In this document: positions 46,077 to 54,326 of the stretch, piece by piece
How the letters are laid out: each line of letters opens with the position of its first letter
Numbering within the stretch: position 1 is the first letter of the stretch
NCBI RefSeq assembly: GCF_008763945.1
Contig: NZ_VTQH01000003.1
Location: forward strand, 434,001 to 498,000
Length of the DNA stretch: 64,000 nucleotides
Source: Microbacterium testaceum StLB037
Lineage (GTDB): Bacteria > Actinomycetota > Actinomycetes > Actinomycetales > Microbacteriaceae
Direction of reading: 5' to 3'
Made by a program: the position numbers and the translations under genes
The notes under the pieces: generated by a model
What the model was told of the DNA's origin: nothing
The model's input: only the letters and a program-made list of their open reading frames with translations
Databases searched by the model: none

Positions 46077-46170
46077 CACGTGATCTGGCCGAGATCGCAC
46101 GTCGTAGCGCGTGGTGTCGCCCAGATCACGTGACCTCGTCGCGATGACGTGCCGGAACGCGTGATCTCGC
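46077..46170. repeat. Intergenic GTGATCT inverted/direct repeat cluster
   Basis: CACGTGATCTGG (46077-46088) and its perfect inverse CCAGATCACGTG (46121-46132) flank a 32-bp spacer; a third partial copy GCGTGATCTCGCG lies near 46159-46171. The cluster sits between the terminator of the oxidoreductase and the end of the DUF4032 gene, so it is not promoter sequence. It resembles a small REP-like element. Confidence 0.55.
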
Positions 46171-46198
46171 GGGCGGTCGGGCCCGCGCGAACGGGCGG

Positions 46199-47521
46199 TC
46201 AGACCAGGTCGCGCCAGTCGACGGAGTCGGTGTCGGTCGTGGGGACCTCGCCCGTGGCGGGGGCGTCGGAGTCGGAGACCGTCGCGAGCGACATCGTGTC
46301 GGTGGGCGGGCCCATGACCGTGGCCTCATCGCGGCGGTGGCGGAGGACGTCGTCGATGTAGGAACTGACCACCTCGGCGAGCGGGACGGAACGCCCGCGC
46401 GCCTGCGACATGTACCAGCGGTGCTCGAGCACCTGGTGGAACACCTCGGCGGGCTCGAGCTTGGCCCGCAGGTCCCACGGGATCGCCATGACGATCGGCT
46501 CGAAGACCCGGGTGAGCCACTCGTGTGCGACCATCTCCTCGTCGGCGCCGAGGCGCGAGACGCGGGCGCGGAACTCGTCGAGGTCGTTGAGGAGGCGCCG
46601 GGCCTGGTTCTCTTCGACGTCGAGCCCGGTCAGCCGCAGCAGCCGGCGCTGGTGGTGGCCGGCATCGACGACCTTGGGCTGGATGGACACCTTCGTGCCG
46701 TCGCTGGCGGTGCGGATCGACATCTCGCCGATGTCGAAGCCCAGGGCGTTCAGGCGGTGGACCCGCTCGGTGATGCGCCACGACTCGTCGACCGCGAAGG
46801 ACTCCTTGTCGGTGAGGGCGCCCCAGAGCGAGTGGTACGAGGACACCAGCCCGTCGGCGATGGCCACGGCATCCACTCCGCCTTCGAGGCGGCCTCCGGC
46901 TTCGAGGTCCATGATCTCGCCGGCGATGTTGGTGCGCGCGATGTCGAGATCGTGGGCGCGCTGGCCGGGGCTCAGGCGGTTGCCGTGCAGTTCGCCGGTC
47001 TCGGCGTCGACGAGGTAGGCCGCGAACTCGCCGGCGTCGCGGCGGAACAGCGTGTTCGAGAGCGAGACGTCGCCCCAATAGAAGCCGACGTTGTGCAGAC
47101 GCACGAGCAGCACCGCGAGGGCGTCGACCAGACGCGTCGCGGTGTGGGGACGCAGCACCTGCGTGAACAGGGCGCGGTAGGGGAGCGAGAAGCGCAGGTG
47201 GGCCGTGACGAGAGCCGCGGGCAGAGGGCGGCCGGAGGCGTCGGTGCGGCCGGCGATGACGGCGACGCGGTCGACGCACGGGGCATCGAGGCGGTCGAGG
47301 TTGCCCAGCATGTCGTACTCGCGGCGGGCCATCTCCTCGGTCGTCTCCTTGATGGCGACGACGCGGCCGGAGAGGTTGGCGAAGCGCACGAGGTGACGCG
47401 AGATACCCTTCGGCAGAGCCACGATGTGGCTGCTCGGCCAGTCGGCGAGGCCGGTCGACCAGGGCAGTTGCAGAAGCCCCGGGTCGACGGTGCTCGCGGT
47501 GATGCTGAGGGATTCGGACAC
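46199..47521 (-). CDS. DUF4032 protein with kinase-like (LPS-kinase fold) domain
   Basis: The 440-residue product has an N-terminal kinase-like domain (about 30-230): a lysine in VVAIKETTEEMARREYDML, a catalytic-loop-like NVGFYWGDVSLSNTLF and a DFG-like YLVDAETGEL, followed by the DUF4032 region (about 240-400). Such proteins are predicted phosphotransferases of unknown target in actinobacteria. GGAGGTACCCC precedes the GTG start. It is downstream of the MsiK-type ATPase gene but separated by a hairpin. Confidence 0.9.
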   Translation of the reverse strand: MSESLSITASTVDPGLLQLPWSTGLADWPSSHIVALPKGISRHLVRFANLSGRVVAIKETTEEMARREYDMLGNLDRLDAPCVDRVAVIAGRTDASGRPLPAALVTAHLRFSLPYRALFTQVLRPHTATRLVDALAVLLVRLHNVGFYWGDVSLSNTLFRRDAGEFAAYLVDAETGELHGNRLSPGQRAHDLDIARTNIAGEIMDLEAGGRLEGGVDAVAIADGLVSSYHSLWGALTDKESFAVDESWRITERVHRLNALGFDIGEMSIRTASDGTKVSIQPKVVDAGHHQRRLLRLTGLDVEENQARRLLNDLDEFRARVSRLGADEEMVAHEWLTRVFEPIVMAIPWDLRAKLEPAEVFHQVLEHRWYMSQARGRSVPLAEVVSSYIDDVLRHRRDEATVMGPPTDTMSLATVSDSDAPATGEVPTTDTDSVDWRDLV

Positions 47522-47542
47522 GGGGTACCTCCGGGAAACGGT

Positions 47543-47587
47543 GCGGCGCGCCCCCGGCCCGACGGATCGGGACCGGGGACGCGCCGC
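47543..47587 (-). terminator. Imperfect terminator after msiK
   Basis: GCGGCGCG at 47543-47550 pairs with the end at 47580-47587 and the intervening C-rich and G-rich tracts (CCCCCGGCCCGA / TCGGGACCGGGG) continue the stem with a few mismatches. It lies between the msiK stop (47601) and the DUF4032 gene start. Confidence 0.65.
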
Positions 47588-47600
47588 GTCGGTGCGAGGG

Positions 47601-48704
47601 TCAGGCCGAGGCGATGGCCCGGTCGGTCAGGCGCTCGCCCGACTCGAGGTCGAACACGTGGACGTGTCCGGGGACCGGGGCCAGCACGACCGTCTCGCCC
47701 GCGTTGGGGTGGCGGCGGCCGTCGACGCGTGCGACCAGGTCGGTGCGCTTGCCGTTGATGTCGGTGTGACCGTAGAGGTAGCCGTCGGCGCCGAGCTCCT
47801 CGACGAGGTCGACGACGACCGAGAGGCCGCGGCCGTCGGCCGGGGCGACCTGGATGTCTTCGGGACGCACACCGATGGTGACCTCGGAGCCGTGGGCCTT
47901 GCCGATGGTGTCGGCCTCGACGGGGACCACCAGGTTGCCGAACTGCACGCCACCCTCGGCCAGGTCGGCCGTGAAGAGGTTCATGGCGGGCGAGCCGATG
48001 AAGCCGGCCACGAAGACGTTCTTCGGGGTCTCGTACAGGTCGCGCGGGGTGCCGACCTGCTGGAGGAGGCCGTCCTTGAGCACGGCGATGCGGTCGCCCA
48101 TGGTGAGGGCCTCGGTCTGGTCGTGCGTGACGTAGACCGTGGTGACGCCGAGGCGACGCTGCAGCGACGCGATCTGGGTACGGGTCTGGACGCGGAGCTT
48201 GGCGTCGAGGTTCGACAGCGGCTCGTCCATGAGGAACACCTGGGGCTGACGCACGATCGCGCGACCCATGGCGACGCGCTGACGCTGACCACCCGAGAGC
48301 GCCTTGGGCTTGCGGGTCAGGTACTGCTCGAGGTCGAGCAGCTTGGCCGCCTCGAGGACGCGAGAGGCGCGCTCCTCTTTGCCGACACCGGCGATCTTCA
48401 GCGCGAAGCCCATGTTCTCGGCGACGGTCATGTGGGGGTACAGCGCGTAGTTCTGGAACACCATCGCGATGTCGCGGTCCTTCGGGGGGACGTCGGTGAC
48501 GTCGCGGTCGCCGATGAGGATTCGGCCCGAGTTGACCTCTTCGAGGCCGGCGAGCATGCGCAGCGACGTGGACTTGCCACAGCCGGAGGGGCCGACGAGA
48601 ACGAGGAACTCGCCATCGGCGACGTCGAGGTTCAGCTTGTCGACCGCGGGGCGGGTTCCGCCCGGGTACAGACGGGTTGCGTTGTCGAAGGTGACGGACG
48701 CCAT
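47601..48704 (-). CDS. msiK: Multiple-sugar ABC transporter ATPase (MsiK/UgpC type)
   Basis: The 367-residue ATPase has Walker [10 protein letters not shown] (about residue 40), signature LSGGQRQR, Walker B VFLMDEPLSNLD, switch His VTHDQ and a C-terminal TOBE/OB regulatory domain (about 240-365). This type energises several sugar importers in actinobacteria, so an orphan position without permease genes, as here, is usual. GGAGAAG precedes the ATG. Upstream is a 213-bp region shared with a divergent DsbA-like gene. Confidence 0.94.
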   Translation of the reverse strand: MASVTFDNATRLYPGGTRPAVDKLNLDVADGEFLVLVGPSGCGKSTSLRMLAGLEEVNSGRILIGDRDVTDVPPKDRDIAMVFQNYALYPHMTVAENMGFALKIAGVGKEERASRVLEAAKLLDLEQYLTRKPKALSGGQRQRVAMGRAIVRQPQVFLMDEPLSNLDAKLRVQTRTQIASLQRRLGVTTVYVTHDQTEALTMGDRIAVLKDGLLQQVGTPRDLYETPKNVFVAGFIGSPAMNLFTADLAEGGVQFGNLVVPVEADTIGKAHGSEVTIGVRPEDIQVAPADGRGLSVVVDLVEELGADGYLYGHTDINGKRTDLVARVDGRRHPNAGETVVLAPVPGHVHVFDLESGERLTDRAIASA

Positions 48705-48917
48705 GTTTTCTTCTCCTTCACCGGCAGGTACGTGCCGGACGATCCGTAGTGAATGGAATGAACGGGGGCGACCCCGTGCGCCCGACATTGGACGCAATCG
48801 TCAGTATCGCACGTGTCTGGTCATTTCTCAGCCAGCCTGGCTACCATCGATGCTCGGTCGCCCCACCCGAGCGTCCCCCCTGATTTCATGCGGCATCGTC
48901 CGTGCCCGGAAGGTTTC

Positions 48918-49898
48918 ATGTCCCACGACCAGTCACCGAATGTGCCCGCAGAACGCGACCGCCGCGAGGCGGTGCGCGAGAAGGCGCAGCAGGTCAAGGC
49001 GAAGCAGACGCGCTGGCGCATCGCGCGGCGCTCGATGGTGGCCATCGGTGCCGTCGCGGTGATCGGCGTTGGCGCGGTGGGTGTGTCGTTCGCGCTCAAC
49101 TCGCGCGAGGCGCGTTCGCAGGCTCTCCCCGATGCAGCGACCGATGACGGCTTCGTGATCACGAGTGCGTCTCAGGTCGCCGATCCCCTCGCGGCGCAGA
49201 CCGTCGACGGCAGTGCCGCGACGATGTCGGCTCAGGCCACGGCCCCCGGTACCGACACAGCCCCCGACGCGGCGGCCACGCCCGAGCCGACCAGCACGAC
49301 GGCGCCCGTCGACATCCGCGTGTACGTCGACTACATGTCGGCCGAGGCCCGCGAGTTCCAGACCGCCAACGCCGGCCAGCTGTCGAAGTGGGTGGGGGAC
49401 AAGGCAGCCACCCTCACCTACTACCCGGTGGCGATGCTGACCTCGAAGTCGAACGGCACGAAGTACAGCCTGCGGGCGGCCGGCGCGGCCGCGTGCGTCG
49501 CCACGCACTCGTCGGACCGCTTCTTCGCCTTCAACCACGAGCTGCTCACCAATCAGCCGGCGGTCGACTCCGACGGGTACAGCGACCAGCAGCTCGCCGA
49601 CATGGCGCAGGGTGCCGGCGTGAGCGACATCGGGACCGTGCGCGACTGCATCGAGAGCGAGACCTACACGGCGTGGGCCAAGGCCGCGACCGATCGAGCG
49701 ATCAAGGGTCTGCCGGGCACGAAGGGGCAGGCGCTGACGGCCACTCCCACCGTCCTGGTCAACGGCACCGAGTACGTCGGCAACATGGACGATGCGAAAG
49801 AGTTCGCCCAGTTCGTGCTCACCGTCGACAGCAACGCATATTATTCGACCGCCACCCCGACGCCGTCGCCCACCGCGTCGGCCACTCCCGCGGGGTGA
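48918..49898 (+). CDS. Membrane-anchored DsbA-like thioredoxin-fold protein lacking the CXXC site
   Basis: The 326-residue product has a basic cytoplasmic N-terminus, one membrane helix (about 38-60, SMVAIGAVAVIGVGAVGVSFAL split), a Thr/Ala/Pro linker and a DsbA-type thioredoxin fold (about 138-310). Where relatives carry CPxC after VYVDYM, this protein reads VYVDYMSAEARE, so the redox cysteines are gone. The cis-Pro region ATPTVLVNG is kept, and two other cysteines (AACVATH and VRDCIES) remain. It is thus probably not an oxidoreductase but a binding or chaperone domain. GGAAGG precedes ATG 48918. The C-terminal tail is Thr/Pro/Ser repeats. Confidence 0.85.
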   Translation: MSHDQSPNVPAERDRREAVREKAQQVKAKQTRWRIARRSMVAIGAVAVIGVGAVGVSFALNSREARSQALPDAATDDGFVITSASQVADPLAAQTVDGSAATMSAQATAPGTDTAPDAAATPEPTSTTAPVDIRVYVDYMSAEAREFQTANAGQLSKWVGDKAATLTYYPVAMLTSKSNGTKYSLRAAGAAACVATHSSDRFFAFNHELLTNQPAVDSDGYSDQQLADMAQGAGVSDIGTVRDCIESETYTAWAKAATDRAIKGLPGTKGQALTATPTVLVNGTEYVGNMDDAKEFAQFVLTVDSNAYYSTATPTPSPTASATPAG

Positions 49899-49939
49899 GC
49901 GGGCAGCACGTCCTCGCGGTCTTATGAGATTCTGGTGAC

Positions 49940-50317
49940 ATGGACAACGAGCTCGAGGATTCCCCGCCGCGGCGGTCCCTCTCGCAGCTGAAGGAATGGG
50001 TGCAGGAATTCCGTGATCAGGGTCACCTCATCGCGGGCCAACTGAAGGTCGTCGAGCAAGAAGACGCGGACAGCCAGGACACCGGCCTCGTGGTGATGAA
50101 CCTCATGAACGCGCGCGCCTCGATCTACATGCAGCCGACGGGCTACGACGAGCCGCTGTGGGAGGCGACCCTCACGGCGCGGCCCGACGATCTGACCCTT
50201 TCGCCGCACGAGATGGCGAGCCTCGCCGCCGAGCTCGTGGTGGCTGGCAACCTCTGCTCGTTCCTGCAGTGGAAGTCGCTCGAGTGGGACCGCGAGAGCG
50301 GCACGCACACGGACTGA
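49940..50317 (+). CDS. Conserved hypothetical protein (paralogue A)
   Basis: The 125-residue acidic soluble protein has no recognised family. It is clearly paralogous to the product of 50529-50927: both share ELEDSPPRRS-type starts, a central DTGLVV segment, and the near-identical C-terminal block LQWKSLEWDRESG. Two identical-family genes flank one tRNA-Thr gene. There is no signal peptide; the protein is probably cytosolic with mixed alpha/beta content. Confidence 0.75.
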   Translation: MDNELEDSPPRRSLSQLKEWVQEFRDQGHLIAGQLKVVEQEDADSQDTGLVVMNLMNARASIYMQPTGYDEPLWEATLTARPDDLTLSPHEMASLAAELVVAGNLCSFLQWKSLEWDRESGTHTD

Positions 50318-50379
50318 CGCGTCGAGAGCGGCTCGCGGGCCGTTCTAGACTCGTCGATCGAGACGCCCCGCGTCTCACG

Positions 50380-50452
50380 CCGGCTTGGCGCAATTGGTAG
50401 CGCACCGTACTTGTAATACGGGGGTTGCAGGTTCAAGTCCTGTAGCCGGCAC
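50380..50452 (+). tRNA. tRNA-Thr (anticodon TGT)
   Basis: The 73-nt sequence folds with acceptor GCCGGCT/AGCCGGC, anticodon stem CCGTA/TACGG, loop CTTGTAA (anticodon TGT) and T-arm GCAGG-TTCAAGT-CCTGT. Discriminator A; CCA is not encoded. It lies between two paralogous genes. Confidence 0.97.
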
Positions 50453-50516
50453 CTCAGTCGAATCCTTCCAGGAGTCAACCCCGCGGACGGTTCTCCCGCG
50501 ACGTCCGCCGGACGCC

Positions 50517-50522
50517 TAGGCT
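50517..50522 (+). promoter_or_regulatory. Probable -10 box of leaderless paralogue B mRNA
   Basis: TAGGCT is at -12 to -7 relative to the GTG at 50529. Confidence 0.5.
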
Positions 50523-50528
50523 CGCCTC

Positions 50529-50927
50529 GTGAGCGACGACGAACTCGAGAATTCCCCACCTCGGCGATCCCGCGAGCAGCTGCAGGGCTGGGTCGACGAG
50601 TTCGAGGAGATGGAGCACTGCATCGCGGGCAGCATCTCGGTCGCACCGCAGGAGGACGACAGCGTTGAGGACACCGGACTGGTGATCCTCCGCCTCCGAT
50701 ACGCCTCGTCGTTCGTCTACATGAAGCCGCGCGGTTTCGACGATCCTCTTTGGGAGATGACCATCACACCGCAGCCCCGAGAGCTCGGATTGTCCGTGCA
50801 CGGGATCGCCAGCCTCGCCGCCGAGCTCGTCGTGGCGAGCAACCTCTGCACGTTCCTGCAATGGAAATCCCTGGAGTGGGACCGCGAGAGCGGTCAACGC
50901 GAGCTCGCCTCAGGCGAGGGACGCTGA
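50529..50927 (+). CDS. Conserved hypothetical protein (paralogue B)
   Basis: The 132-residue product is the second copy of the pair flanking tRNA-Thr. It matches paralogue A across its length, most strongly at the C-terminus (ASLAAELVVASNLCTFLQW), and diverges in the middle, so the duplication is not recent. GTG at 50529 follows a leaderless-type -10 box. Function is unknown. The protein ends with a short Arg/Glu tail absent from paralogue A. Confidence 0.78.
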   Translation: MSDDELENSPPRRSREQLQGWVDEFEEMEHCIAGSISVAPQEDDSVEDTGLVILRLRYASSFVYMKPRGFDDPLWEMTITPQPRELGLSVHGIASLAAELVVASNLCTFLQWKSLEWDRESGQRELASGEGR

Positions 50928-50950
50928 CCGCCCATCGAGGTCTGCCCGGC

Positions 50951-51424
50951 TCAGCCGCTGTGGTTCGCGGTCCACTCGCGGAACGGCAGTGAGGAGTCTT
51001 CGACGTCCACCCGCTTCGACGGCAGCGCACGTTTCTCGACCGGCTTGACGTACTCGTCGTAGAAGGTCGCGAGGCTCATGAGGCGGTTGCCGTCCTCGTA
51101 GTGCTTGCCCTCCTCTTCGCGCGTCACGGCGTAGACGAGGCGGTCCGGCTGCGCGTAGTACACGGCGCCGAGGCACATCGGGCAGGGGTAGGCGGTCACG
51201 AACATGTCGTAGCCCGAGAGATCGCCGATTCCCTTCTCGGCGGCGGCACGAATGGCGCGGATCTCCGCGTGCGCGGTGGGGTCACCCTCCTGGGCGACGT
51301 GGTTCACCGCCTCGACCACGATCTCGCCGTCTTTGACGATGAGGCAGGCGAAGGGCTTTCCGCCGGCCTGCACGTTCTCCCTCGCGCGGGATACGGTCAG
51401 GGCGGACAACTCGGCGTCGTTCAT
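50951..51424 (-). CDS. Nucleoside deaminase (cytidine/guanine deaminase superfamily)
   Basis: The 157-residue product has the zinc site of CDA-fold deaminases: His and Glu in THAEIRAI (about residue 52) and the two Cys in PCPMCLGAV (about 80). The sequence FATFYDEY-type C-terminus and length resemble guanine deaminase and related nucleobase deaminases more than TadA. It should convert a purine or pyrimidine base by hydrolytic deamination. TAGCGT lies at -12 to -7 from the ATG, suggesting a leaderless mRNA. Confidence 0.9.
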   Translation of the reverse strand: MNDAELSALTVSRARENVQAGGKPFACLIVKDGEIVVEAVNHVAQEGDPTAHAEIRAIRAAAEKGIGDLSGYDMFVTAYPCPMCLGAVYYAQPDRLVYAVTREEEGKHYEDGNRLMSLATFYDEYVKPVEKRALPSKRVDVEDSSLPFREWTANHSG

Positions 51425-51430
51425 GTCCTC

Positions 51431-51436
51431 ACGCTA
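51431..51436 (-). promoter_or_regulatory. Probable -10 box of leaderless deaminase mRNA
   Basis: TAGCGT on the minus strand is at -12 to -7 from the ATG at 51424; GAGG between them could also be a close ribosome site. Confidence 0.45.
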
Positions 51437-51493
51437 GGCGTCTCCGGCCGCCCCGAGCGGCCCTGCCGTTCCGGGTCGATTCGTGCTACTCGC

Positions 51494-51775
51494 TCACGGC
51501 AACGCCCGCGCGAGAGCGACGAGGAACACCGCCGCGGCGACGATCATCGCGAGCCCCGCCAGCAGCGCACCCGCGACAGCGGCCCACCGCAGCGGCCCTC
51601 TCCGCCGGCCCGCGTCCAGCGCGAACAGCAGGGAGCAGACCGCCACGACCAGCACGAGCAGGTCTCCGACGAGCCCCGGAGGCGCCCACACCGACGTCGC
51701 GATCGCGACCACCCCCGCCGCCGACGCGCCGAGATGCCACGCTTGGTTTCCCGGTCGGGAGGGGGCGTCCGGCAC
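51494..51775 (-). CDS. Small hypothetical membrane protein
   Basis: The 93-residue product has about three hydrophobic helices (about 15-30, 36-53 and 63-90) with a short polar N-terminus. Its GTG start is 3 bp after the amylosucrase stop, so the two genes are very probably co-transcribed. The family is not recognised. Codon use matches the surrounding genes. Confidence 0.7.
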   Translation of the reverse strand: MPDAPSRPGNQAWHLGASAAGVVAIATSVWAPPGLVGDLLVLVVAVCSLLFALDAGRRRGPLRWAAVAGALLAGLAMIVAAAVFLVALARALP

Positions 51776-51778
51776 GGC

Positions 51779-53665
51779 TCAGCGCATCCGCACGCGCAGC
51801 CACCGCACCCCGTGCGGCGCGAGGGTGAGTCCCGCACCCATCCAGACGGGCAGGGACGACACGAGATCGAGGGCCTCCGGTGCCATCCCCGACAGGGTCA
51901 GGGCGTCGATCTCGACGGCCGAGTCGCTCACGTTGGCGAGCACGAGCACGGAGAAGTCCTTACCGGGGCGCAGGAACGAGACGACGGATGCCACGTTCGC
52001 GCCGAAGGCGATCAGCTCGTTGCCCGCGAACTCCGGCGTCGACCGGCGCACCTCGGTGAGCCGCGAGAGTCGCGAGAAGACGCGACCGGCCGGGGTGCCG
52101 GCATCCGTCCGCTCCTCGAGATTCCGCTCGGGACGGAAGGGGCGGTTGACCCACCGACTGTCGCCGGCCTCTTCCGGCCGCTCGGTGTAGGAGTAGTCGT
52201 TGAGCTGGGCGACCTCGTCGCCGAGGTAGAGCAGGGGGATGCCGCCGGTCGAGAGGGCGAGAGCGTGGGCGAGCACGACGCGGTCTTCACCCCCGGCGTC
52301 ACCCGCCTCGATGCCGGCGAGAGAGGCCGTGGTCCCGGTCACGCGGGCATCGCCCGTGCGCGGGTTCTCCTGGAACGGGACGCCGCGGGCGAACGAGCCC
52401 TCGGCGCGGCCCACGTAGAAGTCGTTGAGGAATCGGCGGTGCGCGTAGCCGTCGATGCCGAGCTCGGCGGCATCCTCGTCGGCGAAGGTCCAGCCGATGT
52501 CGTCGTGGCTGCGCACGTAGTTCACCCAGGCCGTTCCGGCGGGCAGGGCGTGGCGCCTCTCGAGCGCCTGCTGCAGCAGGCGGCCGTCGCGGGTGGCGAG
52601 CGCCTCCCACGTGAGAGCCATCTGCAGGGGGTTGTACGAGATCTGACATTCATCCGGAGAGATGTAGGAAATCACCTCGTCGGGGTGCACGATGGCTTCG
52701 GACTTGAACAGCAGACCGGGAGCCGCCATCCGCAGCACCGCGTTGAACGCCTGCAGCAGCAGGTGCGCTTCGGGCAGCGATTCGCAGGTCGTGCCGAGCC
52801 GCTTCCAGATGAAGGCCACGGCATCCATGCGGAGGATTTCGACGCCCTGGTTGGCGAGGAAGAGCATCTCGCCGGCCATCGCCTCGAACACCGCGGGGTT
52901 GGCGTAGTTCAGATCCCACTGGAAGTGGTAGAACGTCGCCCAGATCCACCGTCCGTCGTCGAGCTGGACGAACGAGCCGGGGTGGTCGTCGGGGAAGATC
53001 TCGCGGGTCGTCCGCTCGTACGCGTCGGGCAGCTCGCGGTCGGGATAGATGAGGTAGAAGTCCTCGAACCCCGCCTCGCCCGCGACGGCCTTCTTCGCCC
53101 ACTCGTGCTCGTTGCTGGTGTGATTGAAGATGAAGTCGACCACGAGCGAGATCCCCGCCCGCCGCAGCTCGGTCGCCAGCGCCGCGAGCTCGTCCATCGT
53201 CCCGAGCGCGGGATTCACCCGGCGGTAGCTCGACACCGCGTATCCGCCGTCGCTGTTTCCCTCGGGGCTTTCGAACAGCGGCATGAGGTGCAGGTAGGTC
53301 AGGCCCAGCTCGCGGAAGTACGGGATGGATTCCCGGATGCCGCGGAGCCCGCCCGCGTACCGGTCGACGTAGCAGACGCCGCCGAGCATGCGCTCGCTCG
53401 CGAACCAGTCCGGAGCGCTCTCGCGCTCGCGGTCGAGGGCTTTCAACGTCCTCGGGCGCGCGGTCCACGAGGTGCGGGCGAGTTCGACGACGGATGCCAA
53501 GCGCTCGAGGCCATCGGGCCGTTCACCGTAGAGCCGGGTGAAGAGGTCGTGCAGGCGCGGGAGGTGCTGCTCGGCGTGTGCGAGGAACTCGCGATCGGCG
53601 TCGGCCGTGCGGAGGTCGTCGATCAGGCGCGAGACGTCGTCGGGGCCGGGTCGGAGCTGGGTCAC
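51779..53665 (-). CDS. Amylosucrase (GH13 subfamily 4 alpha-glucan synthase)
   Basis: The 628-residue product has the size and layout of amylosucrase: N-terminal helical domain (about 1-90), (beta/alpha)8 barrel with nucleophile Asp in RMDAVAFIWK (about residue 280), acid/base Glu in KSEAIVHPDE (about 322) and transition-state Asp in RSHDDIGW, and a C-terminal beta domain. The enzyme makes alpha-1,4-glucan from sucrose or isomerises sucrose. No signal peptide is seen, so it is cytosolic. GTG start; a small membrane protein gene follows by 3 bp. Confidence 0.92.
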   Translation of the reverse strand: MTQLRPGPDDVSRLIDDLRTADADREFLAHAEQHLPRLHDLFTRLYGERPDGLERLASVVELARTSWTARPRTLKALDRERESAPDWFASERMLGGVCYVDRYAGGLRGIRESIPYFRELGLTYLHLMPLFESPEGNSDGGYAVSSYRRVNPALGTMDELAALATELRRAGISLVVDFIFNHTSNEHEWAKKAVAGEAGFEDFYLIYPDRELPDAYERTTREIFPDDHPGSFVQLDDGRWIWATFYHFQWDLNYANPAVFEAMAGEMLFLANQGVEILRMDAVAFIWKRLGTTCESLPEAHLLLQAFNAVLRMAAPGLLFKSEAIVHPDEVISYISPDECQISYNPLQMALTWEALATRDGRLLQQALERRHALPAGTAWVNYVRSHDDIGWTFADEDAAELGIDGYAHRRFLNDFYVGRAEGSFARGVPFQENPRTGDARVTGTTASLAGIEAGDAGGEDRVVLAHALALSTGGIPLLYLGDEVAQLNDYSYTERPEEAGDSRWVNRPFRPERNLEERTDAGTPAGRVFSRLSRLTEVRRSTPEFAGNELIAFGANVASVVSFLRPGKDFSVLVLANVSDSAVEIDALTLSGMAPEALDLVSSLPVWMGAGLTLAPHGVRWLRVRMR

Positions 53666-53738
53666 GGGTCACAGCCTGACGCATCCGGGCGGTCCGGGTC
53701 GACATCGACGTGCCGCGGCGGTGGTGGGAGGGGCGGGG

Positions 53739-54281
53739 GTGAGTCATCATGGGCCCGTGACTCCGGAATCGGAAACACGCCCGTCGACCCTCGTCGCCGC
53801 CCTCGCGGGCGTTGTCGCGACCGTGGCCTACGCGAGCGTCGCGCTCCTGCAGATCCTCGTGTGGAATCCCGAGGCCGCCGTGCCGGGTTCCGCCGCCGCG
53901 GACGTCTGGCGTGCGGTGGGGGAGGCGAATCAGGGGCCGCCGAACGCGTTCGTGGTCGGCGTCATCGCGATGGGGCCGCTGCTCGCGGTCGTCCTTCTCG
54001 TCGTGTACACCGTCACCGGCTCGAGCGTCTGGAACACCGTCGCGGGCTACCTCGGCCTTCTCGTCGCGGGACTGCCGGGGTATTTCGTCGCGTCGTTCGG
54101 TCCGGGGATGGGGCTCGCCGATACGTACGGGATCAGCGGGGGAGACTTCGCACCCGGTGGTGACGTGCTTTTCATCGTCAGCACGATGTCCGTGATCGGC
54201 CTCGTCGCGATCTTCGTCGGAGCGGCGGTTCGCGGCCGTCTCGGGCGGATCGGTGTGCCGCGCCGCGAGATTGTGTCATGA
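53739..54281 (+). CDS. Hypothetical membrane protein
   Basis: The product (about 180 residues) has about four hydrophobic helices (about 20-40, 70-95, 100-120 and 145-168). The start is uncertain: GTG 53739 has GGGAGGGGCGG upstream, while GTG 53757 gives MTPESETRPS but has no ribosome site. The function is not known. Its 3' end overlaps an inverted repeat that may be the operator of the next operon. Confidence 0.7.
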   Translation: MSHHGPVTPESETRPSTLVAALAGVVATVAYASVALLQILVWNPEAAVPGSAAADVWRAVGEANQGPPNAFVVGVIAMGPLLAVVLLVVYTVTGSSVWNTVAGYLGLLVAGLPGYFVASFGPGMGLADTYGISGGDFAPGGDVLFIVSTMSVIGLVAIFVGAAVRGRLGRIGVPRREIVS

Positions 54282-54313
54282 ATGTGAGACAAATTGTGCT
54301 AAACATGTGACAC
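54273..54313 (+). promoter_or_regulatory. Candidate GntR/YtrA-type operator and promoter
   Basis: An AT-rich stretch with GTGTCA (54273-54278) and the inverse TGACAC (54308-54313), plus related TGTGAGACA and TGTGACACG units, precedes the operon whose second gene is a YtrA-type GntR repressor. AAAGGTGG just after it is the ribosome site. Confidence 0.5.
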
Positions 54314-54326
54314 GAAAGGTGGTCGC

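Noticed and set aside
51101..54163. A 1020-codon open frame opposite the amylosucrase gene
   Set aside because: Long antisense frames are expected in about 70% GC DNA; the translation is low-complexity Arg/Gly/His/Asp, while the other strand encodes a clear GH13 enzyme.
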